From: an uncultured Mycoplasmatota bacterium
Lineage (GTDB): Bacteria; Bacillota_I; Bacilli_A; RF39; UBA660
DNA length: 10,392 nt
Assembly: GCA_900548725.1 (NCBI GenBank)
Contig: URLV01000037.1
Coordinates: 1 to 10,392, forward strand
Direction: 5' to 3'
In this document: positions 5,300-10,392 of the stretch, in pieces
Layout of the letters: each line of letters starts with the position of its first letter
Position numbering within the stretch: position 1 is the stretch's first letter
The notes under the pieces: generated by a model
Told to the model about the DNA's origin: nothing
Seen by the model: only the letters and a program-made list of their open reading frames with translations
Databases searched by the model: none
Made by a program: the position numbers and the translations under genes

Positions 5300-7033
5300 C
5301 TAATCTGTAATTTCTTCATTAGTTACTTCACTAGCAATATATATTTTCAATTCAGAATTTTCAGTAACTATGCTTCCTGGATCTCTACTTTGTTTGTATA
5401 TTTTTCCAACTTCATATTCATTAGTTTCTGTATATTCTACTGATAAATTAATGTTATATTTACTAGCAAAAGTTTCTATATCTTTTAAGCTATATTCTCC
5501 ACTTGTAAAATCAGGATATGTAACACTAGAATCTGGTATATGTAATTTAACTGTATCTCCCTCTTTTAAAAGAGTACCAGCTTCTGGTTCAGTTTTTATA
5601 ATAGTACCTTTTTCATATTGATTAATATCTTCTAATTCGTCTTCTTTTACTTCAACATATAATTTATAAGTATTTTCTAAATACCCTTTTACTTCTAAAT
5701 AATTTTTACCTTTAAAGTCTTCTAATGTATATCCACCTTCACCAACAGATATATATAACGTAATTGTTGAACCTTCTTTAACAGTTCTACCACTTGCAGG
5801 ACTAGTCTTAACTACATTACCAACTTCAACACTGTCACTTGTTGCATCTTTAGTTTCTGCTGCAACTTTAAATCCTTTATTCTCTAACTCACTTTCTGCT
5901 TCCTGGACAGATAAGTTAGAAACATCAGGAATTTTAACATCTTTGGCTTCAGTTAATTTTGGTAATAAGAACACTAATGCAGTAACAATTACAATCAATC
6001 CAGTAAATACTATCGCAAGTACCATTAGAAGTTTATTTTCTTTCTTCTTTTCAATTTTATCATCATCTACAGTAATTTTTTCAACTTTAACTTCTTCCTT
6101 TTTAGGTTCTTCTACTTTAGTATTTTCAAGTTCATTAACTGCTTTCTTTTGTTTTTTATCTTCTTCTATTTCCGGATAAGAAAATTCATATACTTCTTCA
6201 TCAAGTCTAGCTTCATCTAAACAAGTTTTTAAATCTTCATGCATTTCTCTAGCATCTTGATATCTATTTTTTAAATTTTTAGCAGTTGCTCGCTTAACTA
6301 TGTTAGCAACACTAGTGGGTATGCTATCATTTATATCCTTAACATAAGGAATACTTTCTTTAATATGTTTCAAAGCAATTTCAACCGCATTGTCTCCTTT
6401 AAATGGAACACTACCAGTTAAAAGTTCAAACATCAATATTCCCATTGAATAAACATCACTTTGAATTGTTGCTGTCTTGCCACAAGCCTGTTCAGGAGGT
6501 AAATAATGTACACTACCCATAACTGAATTAGTTTGTGTAAGTTGTGTTGCATTAAGTGCCATTGCAATACCGAAATCAGTTATTTTAATTAAACCATTTT
6601 CAAGTATCATAATATTTTGTGGTTTTATATCTCTATGTATTATATAAGAATCATGAGCAGCAGACATACCATCAGTAACCTGCATCATTATATCTACTAC
6701 TTCTCTAACAGTTAAACTACCACGTTTTTTTAATAATTGTTTTAAATGCTTACCTTCTATATATTCCATTACTATATAATATAAACCATTATCTTCACCA
6801 ACATCATATACTTCTACAATATTAGGATGACTTAAACTACTTGCACTTAAAGCTTCTCTTTGAAAACGTCTAACAAACTTTTCATCAGTTGCTAAATCTC
6901 CTCTTAATACTTTAACGGCAACATTTCTATCTAGTATAGTATCATATGCTAGATATACATTTGCCATACCACCTTCACCAATGGTTTTTATAATCTGATA
7001 ACGATCATTAATCTTTTGCCCCTTCATAATCAT
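5300..7033 (-). CDS. prkC: PASTA-domain serine/threonine protein kinase
   Basis: A membrane kinase of 577 residues that senses cell-wall muropeptides and phosphorylates proteins of growth, division and wall metabolism. The kinase domain is about 10-275: glycine loop GEGGMANVY (19-27), K41, E60, HRDIKPQN (133-140, catalytic D135), DFG (153-155), and an activation segment rich in T/S (165-175) ending in PPEQ. An acidic and lysine-rich linker (about 285-335) precedes one transmembrane helix (335-357). Three extracellular PASTA repeats follow (about 365-430, 433-500 and 504-567), the third more divergent. Start at 7033 (MIMKGQ) is favoured by GGTGA 7 bases upstream; ATG at 7027 is possible. It starts 3 bases after prpC, its opposing phosphatase. 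The ORF contains no frameshift and looks fully functional. Confidence 0.97.
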   Translation of the reverse strand: MIMKGQKINDRYQIIKTIGEGGMANVYLAYDTILDRNVAVKVLRGDLATDEKFVRRFQREALSASSLSHPNIVEVYDVGEDNGLYYIVMEYIEGKHLKQLLKKRGSLTVREVVDIMMQVTDGMSAAHDSYIIHRDIKPQNIMILENGLIKITDFGIAMALNATQLTQTNSVMGSVHYLPPEQACGKTATIQSDVYSMGILMFELLTGSVPFKGDNAVEIALKHIKESIPYVKDINDSIPTSVANIVKRATAKNLKNRYQDAREMHEDLKTCLDEARLDEEVYEFSYPEIEEDKKQKKAVNELENTKVEEPKKEEVKVEKITVDDDKIEKKKENKLLMVLAIVFTGLIVIVTALVFLLPKLTEAKDVKIPDVSNLSVQEAESELENKGFKVAAETKDATSDSVEVGNVVKTSPASGRTVKEGSTITLYISVGEGGYTLEDFKGKNYLEVKGYLENTYKLYVEVKEDELEDINQYEKGTIIKTEPEAGTLLKEGDTVKLHIPDSSVTYPDFTSGEYSLKDIETFASKYNINLSVEYTETNEYEVGKIYKQSRDPGSIVTENSELKIYIASEVTNEEITD

Positions 7034-7036
7034 AAA

Positions 7037-7774
7037 CTATTCACCATCCTTCACTAGATATGCTATTGATATATTATCAGTACCACCTCTAGCATTACAC
7101 TTCTTAATTATTTTTATTAATTTATCTTCTATTCTAAGTTCATCATCATTAAGTACTTTTTCTATTTGTTCAACAGTCAACATATTAGTTAATCCATCAC
7201 TACATAGCATTATTGCATCTACATTAGTATCAACATCAAATGTATCTAACACTTGCTTAGTTTCAGTTCCTAATGCTTTCATTAATACATTTTTCTTCGG
7301 ATGATTTAATGCTTCTTCTGGAGCAATTTCTCCAGTTTCAACTAATAAATTAACTAATGTATGATCTTTTGTTATTTTATGTAATTTCTTATTTTTAAAT
7401 ACAAATCCACTAGAATCACCTATATTACCAAAAATCAAAAAGTCTTTTGTAACAACTGCGAGTACAACTGTTGTACCCATTCCAGTAGATTCAGGATTTT
7501 CTTCAGTATATTTTAAAATGTTAGTATTTATTGTATTAATATTTTCATTTAACCAATTAACTGCATCAAATTTAGTTCCGATAGTTGATAAATTAGAAAA
7601 TCTACTTCCTAAATGTGTTACAACCATAGAACTTGCAATCTCTCCTGCTCTATGTCCACCCATTCCATCAGCAACTATCATCAAATGCTCTCCACTAAGA
7701 TTTTTAACAATTGTTACTGAATCTTCATTATGACTTCTAACTCTCCCAGAATCTGTTAAGTAAAATGATTTCAA
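7037..7774 (-). CDS. prpC: PP2C-family protein phosphatase, partner of PrkC
   Basis: A Mn/Mg-dependent Ser/Thr phosphatase of 245 residues that reverses PrkC phosphorylation. PPM motifs are present in order: SGRVRSHNEDS (9-19), VADGMGGHRAGE (34-45, metal ligand D36), GMGTT (98-102), GNIGDSSG (116-123), CSDGLTNML (191-199, D193) and GGTDNIS (230-236, D233). The arginine usual in GDSR is serine here; the metal ligands are all kept. The start is TTG at 7774. An in-frame stop lies two codons upstream and no ATG follows before the first motifs, so TTG is the only plausible start. GAGGGTGA lies 6 bases upstream. The TTG overlaps the TGA stop of rlmN as TTGA, which suggests translational coupling. 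Confidence 0.96.
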   Translation of the reverse strand: MKSFYLTDSGRVRSHNEDSVTIVKNLSGEHLMIVADGMGGHRAGEIASSMVVTHLGSRFSNLSTIGTKFDAVNWLNENINTINTNILKYTEENPESTGMGTTVVLAVVTKDFLIFGNIGDSSGFVFKNKKLHKITKDHTLVNLLVETGEIAPEEALNHPKKNVLMKALGTETKQVLDTFDVDTNVDAIMLCSDGLTNMLTVEQIEKVLNDDELRIEDKLIKIIKKCNARGGTDNISIAYLVKDGE

Positions 7775-8796
7775 TTTTTATCACCCTCTTTAGCACGAAG
7801 TTGTCCACATGCTGCATCTATTCCAGCACCGAACTCTCGTCTAATAGTTACATTTATACCACGTTTCTTTAAAGTATCATAGAATTTTAAAATAGTATCT
7901 TTACTACTCTTCTTAAATTCTATATGACTAGTTTCATTATAAGGTATTAAATTAACATATACATTCATACCATGTAATAGATTAGCTAACTCTTTAGCAC
8001 ACTCTATACTATCATTAACACTATTAAGCATAACATATTCTATAGTAACTCGTCTATTAGTTTTTGCAATATATTTCTTTAAACTACTAATTAACATATC
8101 TATACTATACGCTTTGTTTACAGGCATAATACTATTTCTAATCTCATCATTAGGAGCATGTAAACTAACTGCTAAATTAACTTGTAAAGGACATTTACTA
8201 AATTCTTCAATCTTATTAACTAAACCACTCGTAGAAATAGTAATATGTCTAGCACCTATATTTATACCAAATGGACTATTAATAATATATACAAATTTCA
8301 TAATATTATCATAGTTATCAAATGGTTCACCTATTCCCATAACTACAACAGAATCTATTCTTTTACCAATGTCTTTTTCAACTAATAATATTTGTTCAAC
8401 TATTTCATAAGTTTCTAAATTACGTACTTTTTTAAGTCTACCACTTTCACAAAACTTACATCCCATATTACAACCAACTTGACTAGAAACACATATACTA
8501 TCTCCATAATCATGTTTCATTAAAACTGCTTCAATATAGTTTCCATCTAATAATTCAAATAAATATTTATTAGTAGTTTCACTTGTTTGTACCTTCTTAA
8601 TAGTAATAAATTCCATATTAAAATCAATACTAAGTTTACTAATCAACTCTTTCTTTATATTAGTCATTTCATCAAAAGTACTAACTCTTTTAACATATAA
8701 CCAATCATATACTTGTTTTGCTTTAAATTTTTTCTCATTAATATTAAAAAAATAGTTTTCTAAATCTTCTAATGTATAATTATAAATATTCTTCAT
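7771..8796 (-). CDS. rlmN: Dual-specificity 23S rRNA A2503 / tRNA A37 C2-methyltransferase
   Basis: A radical SAM enzyme of 341 residues that methylates C2 of A2503 in 23S rRNA and A37 in some tRNAs. The iron-sulfur cysteines are C109, C113 and C116 in CNMGCKFC, preceded by CVSSQVG. MGIGEP (153-158) is the SAM-binding GxGEP motif. ISTSGLV (187-193), NLAVSLHAP (207-215) and NLIPYNE (282-288) are family blocks. C330 in GIDAACGQLR is the catalytic methyl-carrying cysteine. CESG after the cluster replaces the usual CATG or CST. Cfr, the resistance paralog, is less likely given NLAVSLHAP, NRRVTIEYVML and its place next to prpC, which is standard for rlmN. The ATG has GGTGG about 4 bases upstream. 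It is the first gene of the operon. Confidence 0.95.
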   Translation of the reverse strand: MKNIYNYTLEDLENYFFNINEKKFKAKQVYDWLYVKRVSTFDEMTNIKKELISKLSIDFNMEFITIKKVQTSETTNKYLFELLDGNYIEAVLMKHDYGDSICVSSQVGCNMGCKFCESGRLKKVRNLETYEIVEQILLVEKDIGKRIDSVVVMGIGEPFDNYDNIMKFVYIINSPFGINIGARHITISTSGLVNKIEEFSKCPLQVNLAVSLHAPNDEIRNSIMPVNKAYSIDMLISSLKKYIAKTNRRVTIEYVMLNSVNDSIECAKELANLLHGMNVYVNLIPYNETSHIEFKKSSKDTILKFYDTLKKRGINVTIRREFGAGIDAACGQLRAKEGDKN

Positions 8797-8811
8797 ATTT
8801 CCACCATATTA

Positions 8812-8840
8812 ATTATAAAACGAATACATCAAATTTACAA
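8812..8840 (-). promoter_or_regulatory. Candidate promoter of the rlmN-prpC-prkC-rsgA-rpe operon
   Basis: TTGTAA (8840-8835), a 17-base spacer and a perfect TATAAT (8817-8812) on the minus strand. The -10 lies only 15 bases from the rlmN ATG, so the transcript would have a leader of about 9 bases that barely includes the GGTGG binding site. An undetected upstream promoter could add to it. Confidence 0.45.
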
Positions 8841-8882
8841 TAATTAATAAGAAACATAAAATAAATTTGTACATTTTAAGTT

Positions 8883-9219
8883 TCATTTAATATAATTTAA
8901 ATAATACTTATAAAATAAACGTTCAACTAAAGTAATAACAGCAGTAATAATTACCATTATATAAAATGAAATTATAATAAAATCTAATATCATAAGTTTA
9001 ATATCTTTTTTTTCTATACAATTAATCGTTTTAACATCATAAACAATGCAAAATACTCCAAAAATTAATGTATACACTAATGAAAAAAAAAGAATTAATT
9101 GCCATTCCATCAGGATGCATTAAATTATATTTACAATTTTTAATAATGTATATCAAAGCAATATTAATAAATAACAAATTTATAATTTTACAAAAATAAA
9201 TTATTTTTTTATTTTTCAT
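8883..9219 (-). pseudogene. Small three-helix membrane protein, frame broken at a T9 run
   Basis: An unrecognised small membrane protein split over two frames. The frame from ATG at 9219 (MKNKKIIYFCKI, with GGAG 8 bases upstream) runs to a stop at 9037. After T9 (9091-9083 on the plus strand as A9) it turns into 14 non-hydrophobic-patterned residues ending ILHCL. The downstream frame from 9110 has no ribosome binding site. It carries two good membrane helices and a charged loop (VYDVKTINCIEKKDIKL). Removing one T joins both into a 111-residue protein with helices at about 8-27, 43-62 and 75-98. A recent mutation, a slippage switch, translational frameshifting or an assembly error would all fit. 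No clear terminator separates it from rlmN. Confidence 0.6.
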
Positions 9220-9258
9220 AACCATCACTCCAAAATTAATCAAAAATGAATAATAAGT

Positions 9259-9287
9259 AAAAAAATAATTTAAGAAAATCTTAAATT
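9259..9287 (-). terminator. Rho-independent terminator after the charged membrane protein gene
   Basis: Minus-strand AATTTAAGA-TTT-TCTTAAATT (9287-9267), a perfect 9-bp stem that extends by at least one A-T pair, is followed by A and seven T (9265-9259). It lies about 20 bases after the stop codon at 9307. Confidence 0.85.
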
Positions 9288-9306
9288 ATCTACTATACAA
9301 AATCTA

Positions 9307-10233
9307 TTATTTTTCTTTCATTTTATTAAGTTTATTTAATAAATCTTCAGCCTTCATAGTTTCTTTAGATTCATTTTCTTTTTTTAAATTATCTAATTTA
9401 TTTTTTAAATCATCTTGTTTATTTAAATTATCTTTTTGTTTAGATTCCAAAGCACTCTTTAAATCATCTAAGCTAGTTGTCTTATTAATTTCTTCTTCTT
9501 TAGTTTCTTTTACATCATCTTTTAAACTAGGAATATCATCCACATCAATAACATCTTCTTTATGTTCTTCCTTAAACTCTTCTTTTGTATCACCAGTTAA
9601 TGTATTTTTTACATCATCATCTACATTTACTTCGTTCATAACTTGATTTAAATCCATAGTTTTAGTATTTTCATTATCTACATAAACGGAACTAAATTGT
9701 TCATTCTTTTCATATGTTTTTTTTACTATGTTATCTACGTAATCATCAACGCTAGGAATTTCACTACTTATATTAATTTCTTTTTTCTCTTCTTTTATTT
9801 CGGGAACAACTTCTTTAATATTTTCTACATTATCTAAAGCTTTTTCTATATTTTCAATTTTAGATAAAGTTTCATCAGTTTTAACTTGATCTAAAGGAAT
9901 AATAGTTGTTTTTTCAAAAATATTTTGATCTTCTAAACTTGTTTCCTTTTTATCATCTTTAATCTCTTCTTCATTTTCTAATTTATCATTAGTTTCTCCT
10001 TTAATTTCATTAGAAATTACTTCTTCTTTTTTAGGTTCTTCCTTAATTTCATTTGCTTTGTCATCAATTTTAGGTTCTTCAATTATTTTAGGTTCTTTTT
10101 TATCAGTTTTTCTTAAACTAAATATTAATAATATTATAAAAATAAATAATAAACAAGCACCAACTATATAAACCATTGACAACATTTTACTATCACTATA
10201 AATTTTATCCATAAAATTTAACATTATATTCAT
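9307..10233 (-). CDS. Membrane-anchored, highly charged coiled-coil protein of unknown function
   Basis: A protein of 308 residues that I cannot place in a family. After a short N-terminal segment (MNIMLNFMDKIYSDSK) comes one transmembrane helix (about 19-40, VYIVGACLLFIFIILLIF), stopped by RKTDKK, so the rest probably faces the cytoplasm. Residues 45-240 are dominated by K, E and D and look disordered, with threonine-bearing islands such as FEKTTIIPLDQ (106-116) and IPSVDDYVDNIVKKTYEK (159-176). Residues about 250-308 look like a coiled coil (DDLKSALESKQKDNL, LKNKLDNLKKE, AEDLLNKLNKMKEK). The start at 10233 is set by AGGTGG 8 bases upstream; a longer reading from TTG at 10263 would start inside the promoter. 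It has its own promoter and terminator. Confidence 0.85.
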   Translation of the reverse strand: MNIMLNFMDKIYSDSKMLSMVYIVGACLLFIFIILLIFSLRKTDKKEPKIIEEPKIDDKANEIKEEPKKEEVISNEIKGETNDKLENEEEIKDDKKETSLEDQNIFEKTTIIPLDQVKTDETLSKIENIEKALDNVENIKEVVPEIKEEKKEINISSEIPSVDDYVDNIVKKTYEKNEQFSSVYVDNENTKTMDLNQVMNEVNVDDDVKNTLTGDTKEEFKEEHKEDVIDVDDIPSLKDDVKETKEEEINKTTSLDDLKSALESKQKDNLNKQDDLKNKLDNLKKENESKETMKAEDLLNKLNKMKEK

Positions 10234-10262
10234 TTTTCTAGCCACCTCTTTAGTATATATCA

Positions 10263-10291
10263 ATTATAGTATATTTTTTTTTACTTATCAA
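10263..10291 (-). promoter_or_regulatory. Strong sigma-A-type promoter of the charged membrane protein gene
   Basis: TTGATA (10291-10286), a 17-base A-rich spacer and a perfect TATAAT (10268-10263) on the minus strand. The predicted start near 10256 leaves a leader of about 23 bases with AGAGGTGG as binding site. Confidence 0.85.
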
Positions 10292-10315
10292 TAATAATTT
10301 TAAAAAAATGTAAAC

Positions 10316-10339
10316 AAAAAGTGAAATAAAATTTCACTT
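10316..10339 (-). terminator. Terminator hairpin of a gene beyond the right edge
   Basis: Minus-strand AAGTGAAAT-TTT-ATTTCACTT (10339-10319) is a perfect 9-bp stem followed by TTTG and a T-rich stretch. It would end a minus-strand transcript entering from the right edge and isolates the promoter at 10291. Confidence 0.75.
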
Positions 10340-10348
10340 CAGACTGTT

Positions 10349-10379
10349 GACAAATAGGTAGAAATTTTACTTATTTGTC
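10349..10379. repeat. Inverted repeat near the right edge
   Basis: GACAAATAGGTA (10349-10360) pairs with TACTTATTTGTC (10368-10379) across a 7-base loop, with one mismatch in the DNA that becomes a G-U pair in plus-strand RNA. A T-rich run (TTTTATTTTG) follows on the plus strand, so it could be a terminator for leftward or rightward transcription. TTGACA at 10347-10352 on the plus strand overlaps it, so it could also be an operator of a gene beyond the edge. Confidence 0.45.
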
Positions 10380-10392
10380 TTTTATTTTGTAA

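Noticed and set aside
5293..5319. Longer RsgA start at 5319 (MKKLQIRGF)
   Set aside because: It overlaps prkC, has a poor binding site, and family members begin at MEGKI (5292).
1823..8314. Plus-strand open frames of 66-83 codons (for example 1823-2053, 5370-5621, 5943-6179, 7518-7733, 8114-8314)
   Set aside because: They are all antisense to well-supported minus-strand genes and show no binding sites or family motifs.
7771..8796. Cfr-type resistance methyltransferase
   Set aside because: Similar length and motifs, but family blocks and the rlmN-prpC-prkC context indicate the housekeeping RlmN.
10234..10263. Longer start of the charged membrane protein from TTG at 10263
   Set aside because: The TTG lies inside the -10 box of the gene's own promoter; ATG at 10233 has a good binding site.
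10339..10392. Seventeen open minus-strand codons ending in TGA at the right edge, as the end of another gene
   Set aside because: A 17-codon open stretch in such sequence is not evidence. The terminator hairpin suggests a gene to the right, but its reading frame cannot be fixed.
1..10392. Mycoplasma-type genetic code (TGA = Trp)
   Set aside because: Tryptophans in conserved proteins use TGG, no in-frame TGA interrupts them, and rlmN ends at TGA exactly where its family ends.
1..10392. CRISPR array, tRNA, rRNA, riboswitch or insertion sequence
   Set aside because: No spaced repeat series, no tRNA-like or rRNA-like segments, and no transposase or integrase frames were seen.

Overview
The window is a very AT-rich bacterial segment in which every supported gene lies on the minus strand. 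Conserved proteins use TGG for tryptophan and TGA appears as a stop (for example at the end of rlmN), so the standard bacterial code fits better than the Mycoplasma code. The gene order rlmN-prpC-prkC-rsgA-rpe is the one known from Bacillus and other Bacillota. Together with the PASTA kinase, which senses cell wall fragments, it points to a walled, low-GC Bacillota (Bacilli-like) organism, probably a reduced or host-associated lineage. The lineage call is inference.

Layout, read in the direction of transcription (high to low coordinates). 10233-9307: a membrane-anchored, highly charged protein of unknown function, with its own strong promoter and a clean terminator. 9219-8883: a small three-helix membrane protein whose reading frame is broken at a run of nine T. 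8796-3840: the rlmN-prpC-prkC-rsgA-rpe operon with overlapping or nearly touching genes: 23S rRNA/tRNA methylation, PP2C phosphatase, PASTA Ser/Thr kinase, ribosome-assembly GTPase and pentose-phosphate epimerase. 3686-3390: an unrecognised 98-residue protein behind a near-consensus promoter whose -35 box sits in a perfect palindrome. 3294-2521: a short-chain dehydrogenase/reductase. 2313-250 and 190-1: two tandem paralogous secreted or surface proteins with TasA/camelysin-like (SipW-type) N-termini. The first is complete (687 residues) and carries a C-terminal part resembling modules of phage tail proteins. The second runs off the left edge.

The most interesting part is the control region of the 687-residue surface protein (about 2303-2428). 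It has a run of 12 G between a candidate -35 and a perfect TATAAT -10, the arrangement used for slipped-strand phase variation. It is also bounded by a perfect 12-bp inverted repeat. One copy contains the start codon and the other lies beyond the promoter. A second, similar promoter points the opposite way inside the repeats. Flipping the segment would leave the start codon intact but swap a leader with a ribosome binding site for one without. This looks like an ON/OFF switch for a surface antigen, by slippage, inversion or both. No recombinase gene is visible in the window.

There is no rRNA, tRNA, CRISPR array or transposon that I can support, and no gene-free stretch longer than 300 bases.
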